The notes below the pieces were generated by a model. That model made no database searches and was not told the origin of the DNA. It saw only the letters and a list, made by a program, of their open reading frames with translations. Shown one piece after another: positions 1-7,443 of a stretch of DNA of 64,000 nucleotides; position 1 is the first letter of the stretch; the number at the start of each line of letters is the position of its first letter. Source of the stretch: JBBRDU01 sp038230335. Its GTDB lineage: Bacteria; Verrucomicrobiota; Verrucomicrobiia; Chthoniobacterales; UBA10450. The position numbers and the translations under genes were made by a program. The DNA is taken from positions 186,001-250,000 of the forward strand of contig JBBRNL010000005.1 of the NCBI GenBank assembly GCA_038230335.1, written 5' to 3'.

Positions 1-1
1 G

Positions 2-1273
2 GTGGCAATCGAGTTCGAAGCAAGCGACGCGACCGGCAAGATCTGGTTCGAGATGCACGCCTATCCGAGCGGCAGCGGCGTTTCCGTATTTTTTCGTGAC
101 GTGAGTGAGCGGAAGCGGACAGAAGAAGAAAGGCTCACCACAAGTAAGCTTGATTCGCTCGGCACGCTGGCCGGCGGGATCGCGCACGATCTGAACAACA
201 TTTTAACGGTAATTTCCGGTAACATCGGATTGGCTCAGATTGAAGCACCGACCGATTCCGGGAGTTTACTCTCTTTTCTTTCCAAGGCGGGACAGGCCGC
301 GCAACATGCGGCCCACCTCTCGAGCCAGTTGCTCACGTTTTCGAAGGGTGGTGCCCCGCTCAAGCGTGTCGCTTCCGTCTCGGATCTGCTCGCCCAGGCC
401 GCTGAGTTTTCTCTCTACGGTTCCAACCTGCGGGCTGACCTCGATCTGGCCGCCGACATGTGGAAAGCCGAGGTCGATTCCGGACAAATTGAGCAGGTGG
501 TGAATGCCCTGGTCATTAATGCGCGCGAAGCCATGCCCCACGGCGGAACCGTCCGCATTTCAGCGCGCAACGTGACACTCGACGAGCAGGCCAGCGCTTT
601 TCTGCCGGCGGGTCGTTACGTCAAAATCACGGTAGCCGATCGCGGATCTGGAATCCCGGAGGATGTCGTGCCCAAGATTTTCGATCCATACTTTACGACC
701 AAGCCCGTGGGCAGCGGACTCGGGTTGGCCATCAGTTACTCGATCGTCAAGCGCCATGGCGGTATCCTTCAGCTGGAAAACTCGTCGCCCGAGGGTTCCA
801 CCTTTACCTTTTATCTTCCCGCCAGCGACGAGGAGCTGGTTGGATCGGAGGCCCGGCTGCCCGAGCGAGTCTTCCATTTTAATCATCAGCGGATTCTCGT
901 GATGGACGATGAGGCTGCCATTCGCGATTTGACCTCGCAGCTTTTGGGCACGCTTGGATATGAAGTGACCGCGGTCCCGGATGGACATGAAGCGGTCCGG
1001 GTCTACGAACGCGCTTTGCGAAAAGGGGAGAATTTTCAGGCGGTTATTTTGGACGCCACGATTCGCGGCGGAATGGGAGGCCTCGCCACGATCGAACGTC
1101 TCCGCACGGTGGATCCAAACGTGACTGCCATTATCTGCAGCGGTTACTCCGACGAATCCGCACTTTCCGAATTTCTAGCCTACGGATTTCGTAGCGCCTT
1201 GCCGAAACCTTTCAGTCGGCGCGAACTATCGGATGCACTGCAACGCGCCTTCGAGGTTGGCAAAAAGAACTGA
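2..1273 (+). CDS. Hybrid sensor histidine kinase with receiver domain (5' end cut off)
   Basis: This is the C-terminal 423 residues of a hybrid two-component kinase that begins left of the window; the GTG at position 2 is probably internal. Residues 1-45 look like the end of a PAS fold running into the linker. The dimerisation helix carries the phosphorylated His at about residue 62 (GGIAHDLNN). An N-box (NALVINAREAM) and G-boxes (DRGSGIP, GSGLGLAIS) form the ATP-binding domain. A receiver domain follows, with the acidic pair D302/D303 and phospho-acceptor D351 (AVILDAT). No transmembrane segment is left in the visible part. It would phosphorylate its own receiver and probably a separate regulator. 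Class is firm, signal unknown. Confidence 0.93.
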   Translation: MAIEFEASDATGKIWFEMHAYPSGSGVSVFFRDVSERKRTEEERLTTSKLDSLGTLAGGIAHDLNNILTVISGNIGLAQIEAPTDSGSLLSFLSKAGQAAQHAAHLSSQLLTFSKGGAPLKRVASVSDLLAQAAEFSLYGSNLRADLDLAADMWKAEVDSGQIEQVVNALVINAREAMPHGGTVRISARNVTLDEQASAFLPAGRYVKITVADRGSGIPEDVVPKIFDPYFTTKPVGSGLGLAISYSIVKRHGGILQLENSSPEGSTFTFYLPASDEELVGSEARLPERVFHFNHQRILVMDDEAAIRDLTSQLLGTLGYEVTAVPDGHEAVRVYERALRKGENFQAVILDATIRGGMGGLATIERLRTVDPNVTAIICSGYSDESALSEFLAYGFRSALPKPFSRRELSDALQRAFEVGKKN

Positions 1274-1330
1274 ACCGGGCATTGCGCAGGGCGCGCGCCA
1301 TTCCACGTCACACTCAGTCTCCGCTCCATG

Positions 1331-1460
1331 TTTGTCATCCTGAGCCTGCGAAGACGGCGAAGGATCTCGCCGACGGCGCGAGCGTCACTTAAGGAATGGC
1401 AGCGTGATCGTCAGCGCGATTGTGAGATCCCTCCTCGTCTACGCGAGTCGGGATGACAAA
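1331..1460. repeat. Palindromic interspersed repeat, family A copy 1
   Basis: The spacer downstream of the kinase holds a roughly 130 bp imperfect inverted repeat. The left arm starts TTGTCATCCTGAGCC and the right arm ends GTCGGGATGACAA. The arms (about 40 nt each) contain matching GGATCTC/GAGATCC blocks. A second copy of almost the same length lies at 41147-41272. Arms are conserved between the copies and the centre is not, as expected for a structure-forming element. Similar TGTCATCCTGAGC repeats are known in spacers of many bacterial genomes; function unknown. Confidence 0.8.
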
Positions 1461-1498
1461 AAAGTAACTGATCGAGGCTGCTGCTCTGAGGATCGGCT

Positions 1499-1948
1499 CT
1501 AGCCTTTACGCAACTTCTCGAGTTCGGCGATGAACGCGGTGGGCCCGCCTTCCATGTAACCAAGCTCCCCGACCTTACGGCCTTCGCCGTTCAAAACGAC
1601 GATCGTGGGAAATCCCTGAATCTGGTACTGCGTGGCCAGTCCCTCGTTTTGCTTTTTCAAGGAATCGACCTGCGTCTTGGCGCGGGGAAAATCGATTTCA
1701 AGCAGGACGAGATTCTTGCTCGCGTATTCTTGAAATTCGGGTTTCGAAAATACTTCCCGGTGTAGTTTGATGCACCAGCCGCACCAATCGGAGCCTGTGA
1801 AATCGACGAGCAAAAGTTTCTTGTCCGTCTTGGCCTGCTCCTGGGCCTTTTTGTAATCGGTCTGCCAGCTTGGCTCGGCCCGGAGGGTCGAGGAAAGGGC
1901 CAGGCTAAAGGCGACGGCCAAGAGAAGGAGGGGACGAGAAGTTTTCAC
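1499..1948 (-). CDS. Secreted thioredoxin-fold protein (thioredoxin_7-like)
   Basis: The start chosen is GTG at 1948, giving 149 residues that open with a typical signal peptide (VKTSRPLLLLAVAFSLALSS, cleavage near RAEP). The reading frame stays open upstream to 2059, but that extension has no signal-like character and runs over the terminator of the gene before it. A thioredoxin fold follows with the redox motif WCGWC (C56/C59) preceded by DFTGSD, and a cis-proline region (GFPTIVVL). It probably acts in the periplasm as a disulfide reductase or isomerase. It follows the SWIB gene on the same strand, separated by a hairpin. Confidence 0.85.
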   Translation of the reverse strand: MKTSRPLLLLAVAFSLALSSTLRAEPSWQTDYKKAQEQAKTDKKLLLVDFTGSDWCGWCIKLHREVFSKPEFQEYASKNLVLLEIDFPRAKTQVDSLKKQNEGLATQYQIQGFPTIVVLNGEGRKVGELGYMEGGPTAFIAELEKLRKG

Positions 1949-2019
1949 AAGACCAATTTCGGGCAAAGCAGGGGGCCGCGCAAGTTCGGACGTTTTCCTT
2001 CCCGACAGCTGAATCCGTA

Positions 2020-2050
2020 CAAAGGAAACCCGGCGCGAAAATGCGCCGGG
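2020..2050 (-). terminator. Probable intrinsic terminator of the SWIB gene
   Basis: A perfect 8-bp stem (CCCGGCGC with GCGCCGGG) and 6-nt loop occupies 2029-2050. Read on the minus strand it is followed by TTTCCTTTG. It lies 25 nt beyond the stop codon of the SWIB gene, so it would separate that gene from the thioredoxin gene. Confidence 0.6.
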
Positions 2051-2075
2051 CAGCCTCAAAAGTGTGGTGGGATCG

Positions 2076-2354
2076 TTACTTGATATGTCCAGAGACGAGC
2101 TTGGTCATCTCGAACATGCTCACCTGGCTTTTGCCATTGAAGACTGGCCGGAGCGCGTCGTCGGCATTGATCATGGTTCTTTTTTTCTTGTCCTGGCAAC
2201 CGTTCTTCTTGATGTACTCCCAAAGTTTTTTGGTGAGTTCTGATCGAGGGAGGGGCTTGGAGCCAACGACCATGGAAAGTTTGTCGTCTGGCTGCACCGG
2301 TCTCATGAAGGCGGCGTTCGGCTTGCGTTTGGAAGGAGTCTTGGTTTTCGGCAT
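2076..2354 (-). CDS. SWIB/MDM2-domain protein
   Basis: This small 92-residue basic protein is almost entirely a SWIB/MDM2 fold: a lysine-rich N-terminus (MPKTKTPSKRKPN), then the signature segments GSKPLPRSELTKKLWEYIKKN and, near the end, the MFEMTKLVSGHI helix. SWIB domains are best known from eukaryotic SWI/SNF chromatin complexes. In bacteria they occur mainly in Chlamydiae and Verrucomicrobia, either alone or fused to topoisomerase I. A nucleoid or DNA-topology role is plausible but not shown by the sequence. It is flanked by a thioredoxin-like gene and a response regulator phosphatase on the same strand, with no obvious functional link. Confidence 0.9.
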   Translation of the reverse strand: MPKTKTPSKRKPNAAFMRPVQPDDKLSMVVGSKPLPRSELTKKLWEYIKKNGCQDKKKRTMINADDALRPVFNGKSQVSMFEMTKLVSGHIK

Positions 2355-2417
2355 AAACGCTGATTAATACTTCGGCCGAAGCAGGGCAATACTAAATTTC
2401 GGGAAAGAAAGACTTTT

Positions 2418-3584
2418 TTAGCCGGTATTTTGCACGGCGATCGCCGCCAGATCGTCCGGTAAACGAGTCCGCCCGTCGAGCGGGACGATGCGCGTGAGAA
2501 TACTCTTCAGAATCGCATCGGCGCTGGACGCCGAACGATCGACGATTTGCGCGAGCGATTCCGGGGTCAAACGGGTGCGGTCTGGGTCGGCCCCGCCGAA
2601 CAAACCGTCCGTGTATAAAATGAAGGCATCGCCGGTCCGCAATTCAACATCGATCTCGACGAACTCGGGCAGGGCTATAATCCCGAGCGGCGGGGTGCTG
2701 GACGGAACCAGTTCCGGCTTTCCCTCCCGGCGCGAAATGATCAGAGGCGGATGACCGGCCCCTACCACGGTAACCCTTCCTGTCTCAAGATGGAGCGCGA
2801 CGCACATGGCCGTCATAAAGGAGCGCGATCCAAAGATGCTGCGGAAATCATTGTTCACTGCCTGCATGATGGCCGCGGGCGAATTGTGTTCGCCCGTGCC
2901 ATGGTGAAAGAGGAGCTTGGTCAGTGTCGTCAGCAGCGCGGCGGATGCGCCGTGACCGGTGGCGTCGGCAATCCAAAAAAGCATTCGATCGTCTTTCATC
3001 CTGAGCCAGCCGTAGATGTCGCCGCCGACTTCAATGACGGGTCGGAAACACGCCGCAATATCCCAGCCCGTAAGCTTGGGCGGCTTTTGCGGAATGAGCG
3101 ACTGCTGGGTCAGGCGCGCCGCCGCCAGATCCTGTTCGAGGTTGTGGCGCCAAGCCTCCAGCTCTTCATTTTGTCGTCGGAGCTGAAGACGCAACGAACG
3201 CAGGCGGAGTTGTGTTTCGATGCGCGCGCGCAGCACCGCCAAGTCGATCGGCTTGGTCACGAAATCATTCGCCCCCGCTTCCAGACAGCGTACCTCGCTT
3301 TCTTCGCCGCCATGTCCGGTCAGCATGATGGCAGGGATCTGAGCGATCTCCGGATCGGGGTCGATGCGCAATCGTTTCAGCAGCTCGGCTCCATTGAGCC
3401 CAGGCATTTCGAAGTCGAGCAGGAGAAGCGAAGGCTGTTCCGCGTGCATTTTCCCCCACGCATCCTCGCCACTCTCCGATTCCTGGCAGGCATATCCGCC
3501 TTCCGATAATGTTCGAACCAGCATGCGCCGGCTGAGTGCGTCGTCATCAACCACTAAAATGGTGTCGTCCGATTTTGGCGGCAT
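2418..3584 (-). CDS. Response regulator fused to SpoIIE/RsbU-type protein phosphatase
   Basis: ATG at 3584 is preferred over the upstream start at 3611 because a good ribosome-binding site (GAGGGGAG) sits 5-6 nt before it; this gives 388 residues. Residues 1-120 form a receiver domain with phospho-acceptor D57 (LLLLDFEMPG) and the VTKP motif. A coiled-coil linker follows (RRQNEELEAWRHNLEQDL). The PP2C/SpoIIE domain then shows the metal-binding segments EVGGDIYGW, ADATGHGASA and LYTDGLFGGAD. In this family phosphorylation of the receiver controls dephosphorylation of a STAS anti-anti-sigma factor. A candidate STAS protein lies 10 kb away at 13377. Confidence 0.93.
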   Translation of the reverse strand: MPPKSDDTILVVDDDALSRRMLVRTLSEGGYACQESESGEDAWGKMHAEQPSLLLLDFEMPGLNGAELLKRLRIDPDPEIAQIPAIMLTGHGGEESEVRCLEAGANDFVTKPIDLAVLRARIETQLRLRSLRLQLRRQNEELEAWRHNLEQDLAAARLTQQSLIPQKPPKLTGWDIAACFRPVIEVGGDIYGWLRMKDDRMLFWIADATGHGASAALLTTLTKLLFHHGTGEHNSPAAIMQAVNNDFRSIFGSRSFMTAMCVALHLETGRVTVVGAGHPPLIISRREGKPELVPSSTPPLGIIALPEFVEIDVELRTGDAFILYTDGLFGGADPDRTRLTPESLAQIVDRSASSADAILKSILTRIVPLDGRTRLPDDLAAIAVQNTG

Positions 3585-3822
3585 TTGTTCTCCCCTCAGA
3601 TTCGAAATCAACCGGTCGCTTTATCGTATGATCGCGTAATTTGCCAACCATCGCACTTCCGCGCGCGAACTGCGAATTGTGGTGCCGTGATCGAGTCCCA
3701 TTTGCGCGCCACGGCTCTCCCACCTGTCGATCACCGATCACCGGACCATGGGCACGCCCGCTGCAGTCGCATTTAACCTTGGCAATGAATGAGAACCTAG
3801 TTACTTTCGTCCAACCGATTTT

Positions 3823-4215
3823 ATGAAATTCTCGCTGTCGATTTTAATGCTTACCGCCTGGGTGATGACGTCATGTGATTCGGTCGACGAGCCACCTCCC
3901 AGTCGGGGACAGCGCCGCGCCGCCACGACGACGACCACGACGAGGTCGGAGCAATATCCGCCGCAGCAGCAACCGTTTAATCCGAACGGGCCGGCCCAGC
4001 CGGAGACGGGTGCGCCCCCGGAAAATGCGCCTTCTCAGCCCGCCGCTCCAACCAAAGTGGCCAAGGGTGATTATCCCTACGGAATTCCCGTGCCGAACAA
4101 GCCTCACTTGGTGGAAAGCCCGTATTCACCTGGAAAATACGTGGACGTCGAAGGCTTTGCCCCTGGCACTGAGGTGAAGGACCCGTACACCCAGAAAATC
4201 TTTCTGGTGCCGTAG
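3823..4215 (+). CDS. Small proline/glutamine-rich lipoprotein
   Basis: The 130-residue product starts with a lipoprotein signal peptide whose lipobox is VMTSC (C18). A low-complexity middle follows, with a run of six Thr and then QQQ and Pro-rich stretches. The last 50 residues are more ordered (YPYGIPVPNKPHLVESPYSP, then KDPYTQKIFLVP) and read like a short conserved domain ending in an aromatic/Val-Pro tail. It is probably tethered to the outer or inner membrane. I do not recognise a named family. It stands alone, 160 nt before aroA. Confidence 0.75.
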   Translation: MKFSLSILMLTAWVMTSCDSVDEPPPSRGQRRAATTTTTTRSEQYPPQQQPFNPNGPAQPETGAPPENAPSQPAAPTKVAKGDYPYGIPVPNKPHLVESPYSPGKYVDVEGFAPGTEVKDPYTQKIFLVP

Positions 4216-4377
4216 GCGTTCCGCCGGACGCGTCTGGCGTTCGACCTGCCATTTCGCGCAAAGCGGCGCGGATTTGACGACGAAAGCTGGACAAGCGCAC
4301 GTGATATTGGATGCTGATGGCCGCGTGCGGGCAACCGGCGCCGCCTCGTCAAAGCGTATCAATTTGGCACTCACCGT

Positions 4378-5730
4378 ATGGAATTGCGCGTAAAACGAGC
4401 ACCTCGAATCGATACGGAAATTACCGTTCCGGGCGATAAGAGTATTTCACATCGCGCCGTCATCGTTAGCGCCCTGTCCAACGGCGTATGCCGACTGCGT
4501 GGATTTCTTCCGAGCGAAGATTGCATGCACACGGTTAATGCTCTGCGCGCGCTTGGCATCGAGATCGAACAGCCCGAGCCGAACGAACTCATCGTGCATG
4601 GAAAAAAACGCGTGCTCACGCCACCGGCCGGCGAAATTGATTGCGGAAACTCCGGCACGACCATGCGACTGCTGGCCGGTCTCCTCGCCGGTCAGACGTT
4701 TGAAAGTCGCCTGGTCGGTGACGCTTCTCTTTCGCGCCGCCCCATGGACCGCGTCATTGCGCCGTTACGGAAGATGGGCGCGAATATCGTGGCGGAAGGC
4801 CCTGAACACACTCCGCCGCTTCGGATTCACGGTGGGTCGTTGCGTGGGATTCATTACAGCTCTCCCATCGCCAGCGCGCAGGTCAAAAGCGCGGTGCTGC
4901 TGGCCGGCCTTTTCGCGAAGGGCAAGACGACCGTGGATGAACCGTCGGTCAGCCGAAACCATACCGAGCTGATTTTTAACTACTTTCTCGTGCGCACAGC
5001 CAAAGGGGAAAACGGCGCGGTCAGCGTCTTCGGCGATCAGATGCCTGAGTCGCGCGACTTCACCATCCCGGGCGATATTTCGTCAGCCGCATTTTGGCTG
5101 GCGGCCGCCGCCGCGCAGCCCGGTGGCCACTTGCTCGTGCGCAACATTGGCTTGAACGAAACGCGCACCGCGTTGCTCGGTGTTTTGGTACGCATGGGAG
5201 CGCAGGTCCGCGAAGCCGTGGAGGACGTCGATCAATTGGAACCGCGCGGAATTGTCGAAATCACAGGCGCTCCTCTCAAGGGCACGGTGATCCAGGGTAA
5301 GGAAGTGCCGCAGCTCATCGATGAATTACCGATTCTGGCCGTCGCGGGCGCCCTCGCTGGCGGCACGACCATTATTCGGAATGCGCAGGAGTTGCGTGTC
5401 AAAGAAACGGATCGGATCGCGGCCATTGCCCATAATCTTCGCATCATGGGCGCGCAGGTCATCGAGATGAATGATGGCCTTGAGATCCACGGACCAGCTC
5501 CTCTGCGGGGCGCGCGCGTGGCCAGTTTTGGCGACCATCGCATAGCCATGGCTTTTGCCGTGGCCGGATTGTTTGCCGAGGGCGAAACGATCGTGCAGGA
5601 TGTCGATTGTATCCGCGAATCGTATCCCGGTTTCGAGAACGCCCTCGAAGAATTCATCAGCCCCAAAAGAGCGCGTTCCAGCACGCCCGTGATCGGATCG
5701 CTTTCGGCCTCCCGGCTCGACGAAGAGTGA
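4378..5730 (+). CDS. aroA: 3-phosphoshikimate 1-carboxyvinyltransferase (EPSP synthase)
   Basis: AroA joins phosphoenolpyruvate to shikimate-3-phosphate, the sixth step of the shikimate pathway to aromatic amino acids. The 450-residue protein has the N-terminal motif VPGDKSISHR (residues 17-26, active-site Lys 21), the central NSGTTMRLLAGLLAG segment, and RVKETDRIAA near the C-terminus, all in the expected order. Length is normal, with about 20 extra C-terminal residues. The next genes, cmk and plsC, follow on the same strand at short spacing, an order seen in other bacteria. ATG at 4378 starts directly at the first conserved strand. Confidence 0.97.
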   Translation: MELRVKRAPRIDTEITVPGDKSISHRAVIVSALSNGVCRLRGFLPSEDCMHTVNALRALGIEIEQPEPNELIVHGKKRVLTPPAGEIDCGNSGTTMRLLAGLLAGQTFESRLVGDASLSRRPMDRVIAPLRKMGANIVAEGPEHTPPLRIHGGSLRGIHYSSPIASAQVKSAVLLAGLFAKGKTTVDEPSVSRNHTELIFNYFLVRTAKGENGAVSVFGDQMPESRDFTIPGDISSAAFWLAAAAAQPGGHLLVRNIGLNETRTALLGVLVRMGAQVREAVEDVDQLEPRGIVEITGAPLKGTVIQGKEVPQLIDELPILAVAGALAGGTTIIRNAQELRVKETDRIAAIAHNLRIMGAQVIEMNDGLEIHGPAPLRGARVASFGDHRIAMAFAVAGLFAEGETIVQDVDCIRESYPGFENALEEFISPKRARSSTPVIGSLSASRLDEE

Positions 5731-5769
5731 AATCGCGCAAGGCTGCCGGCGGCCTGATCACTGTATCTC

Positions 5770-6432
5770 ATGACATCTGAGGAATACTATCGTGTCATCG
5801 CCATCGACGGCCCGGCCGCGTCGGGCAAAAGCAGCGTCGCGCGCGAACTGGCTCGCCGGCTCGACTTTGTCTACGTCAATTCGGGCGCCATGTACCGCGC
5901 TGTCACTTGGTATGTGCTCGAGCACCAGATTGACCCGGGCGACGCCGAGCGCATCGCCGCGCTCATCCAGTCGGCGTCCATCGTCTGCGATCTGCGCGAT
6001 AACCAATCGCAGATCCAGATAGACCAGGTTGATCCAACCCCGCATCTTCGCGACGACCAGGTAAACAACAGCGTTTCGCAGGTCAGCACCGTGCCCCAGG
6101 TCCGCGCCATTCTTGTCGAAAAAATGCACCTTTACGCTCGCGCCCAGGATCTTGTCATGGAAGGCCGCGACATCGGTTCAGTCGTGTTCCCCGATACGCC
6201 TTTCAAATTCTACATCGATGCGTCACCCGAAGTGCGGCTTCGTCGCCGCGCCGCGGAAGGTCAGCGTGATGAGATTGCGGCGCGCGACCGCGCCGACTCC
6301 GGCCGGCGTTCCTCGCCCCTCGTCATCGCCGAAGACGCGCTTGTCATCGACAGCTCGACCCTGACGATCGACGGCGTGGTCGGCGAGATTATTGGCCGCT
6401 TAAAGATGAGCGGTTTAAAAGGGATCGACTAG
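5770..6432 (+). CDS. cmk: Cytidylate (CMP/dCMP) kinase
   Basis: Cmk phosphorylates CMP and dCMP with ATP in pyrimidine nucleotide salvage and supply. The 220-residue product shows the P-loop AIDGPAASGKSS (residues 11-22), the CMP-binding region YVNSGAMYRAVTW, and the EGRDIGSVVFPDTPFKFYIDAS segment including the conserved GRDIG. The lid region RRRAAEGQRDE contains the expected arginines. It starts 39 nt after aroA and lies 29 nt before plsC, so the three are probably co-transcribed. Confidence 0.96.
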   Translation: MTSEEYYRVIAIDGPAASGKSSVARELARRLDFVYVNSGAMYRAVTWYVLEHQIDPGDAERIAALIQSASIVCDLRDNQSQIQIDQVDPTPHLRDDQVNNSVSQVSTVPQVRAILVEKMHLYARAQDLVMEGRDIGSVVFPDTPFKFYIDASPEVRLRRRAAEGQRDEIAARDRADSGRRSSPLVIAEDALVIDSSTLTIDGVVGEIIGRLKMSGLKGID

Positions 6433-6461
6433 GGCATCGAAAACTCAAGCGAGCGCGCCGG

Positions 6462-7076
6462 GTGAATCCTTATTACTGGATTGGTTATCATTTTGCGCGG
6501 TTGGTCGCGCAGATTTTCTTTCGCTTCCGCGTCCTTCATCGCGAGCGCATGATTGAGAGTGGCCCGGTCATTCTGGCCATGAATCACCAGAGCTATTTCG
6601 ATCCGCCGCTCGGGGGAAATGCCACCGACCGCGCCATCTATTATTTGGCCCGTCGGACTTTGCTCGACGTTCCGTTGCTGGGACGGGTGTTGCCCAGGCT
6701 CAATGTCATTCCGGTCGATCAGGAGGGAATCGACCGGAGCGCGCTCAAGAAATTGATCCAGGTGGTGCGCGCTGGGAATGGTGCACTGGTCTTTCCGGAA
6801 GGCGCGCGCACTCTCGATGGCAATCTGCAACCAGGTCAGCCCGGCATCGGTTTGGTCATTGCCAAGACGCGCGCCCCCGTTGTCCCCATGCGAATCTTCG
6901 GTGCGCACGAAGCTTTGCCGCGCGGCCAGCGCCTCCCGCGGTTTCATCGCATTACCGTTGTCGTGGGTCAACCGATCCGTTTTTCCGATGCGGATTTGGC
7001 CGGGAACGGCAAAGAGGTTTACGGCCGCCTCAGCCAGAGAGTCATGGACGCGATCGCGGAATTAAAGTTGGAGTAA
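6462..7076 (+). CDS. plsC: 1-acyl-sn-glycerol-3-phosphate acyltransferase
   Basis: This 204-residue enzyme would add the second acyl chain to lysophosphatidic acid in phospholipid synthesis at the inner membrane. It has the acyltransferase signature NHQSYFDPP (H42 and D47 make the HX4D motif), the FPEGART glycerol-phosphate binding motif and a later VVPMRIFG block. A hydrophobic N-terminal helix (YWIGYHFARLVAQIFF) would anchor it. The start is GTG at 6462, placed directly at the conserved N-terminus. It is the third gene of the aroA-cmk-plsC cluster. Confidence 0.93.
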   Translation: MNPYYWIGYHFARLVAQIFFRFRVLHRERMIESGPVILAMNHQSYFDPPLGGNATDRAIYYLARRTLLDVPLLGRVLPRLNVIPVDQEGIDRSALKKLIQVVRAGNGALVFPEGARTLDGNLQPGQPGIGLVIAKTRAPVVPMRIFGAHEALPRGQRLPRFHRITVVVGQPIRFSDADLAGNGKEVYGRLSQRVMDAIAELKLE

Positions 7077-7145
7077 GGTCCGGCGCGGCGCGGCGTTTCA
7101 TTTGCCAGTTGGCACGAGTCCACCGCCACTCGATAATCAGGGTCC

Positions 7146-7334
7146 GTGAACCTGCCCGAGCCGTCCGAGAACGCGCCTTCCGCGAAAGCCCCGAAAGCGG
7201 CCCTTATCATGATCGTCGCCATTCTCGTCGGAATGCTCGCTGTCTCAATTTATTCGAACGTGCAACGCTGGCGCCGTGACAAGATCGAGGCCGTTATCGT
7301 GACGCCCGTCGCGACTCCGACCGCGACACCCTGA
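7146..7334 (+). CDS. Small single-pass membrane protein of unknown function
   Basis: A 62-residue ORF starting at GTG 7146. It has a polar N-terminus (PEPSENAPSAKAPKA), one clear transmembrane helix (ALIMIVAILVGMLAVSIYS) and a short basic then Thr/Pro tail ending VTPVATPTATP. It lies 70 nt after plsC on the same strand. No family is recognised. The coding call rests on the clean amphipathic layout and the lack of any competing frame. Confidence 0.55.
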   Translation: MNLPEPSENAPSAKAPKAALIMIVAILVGMLAVSIYSNVQRWRRDKIEAVIVTPVATPTATP

Positions 7335-7443
7335 GTGGTTAGTGCTATCGTGCCTTTCGCTCGCTCGACCAAGCCGCCGCGAATCCACGCGAGATGTCGG
7401 CTTTCGTTCGAATAAGCAGCGGAAAACCTTGTCTAAATCCATC

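Noticed and set aside
2751..3509. 252-codon plus-strand ORF opposite the REC-SpoIIE phosphatase
   Set aside because: It is the mirror of a well supported gene; GC-rich coding DNA often leaves long open antisense frames.
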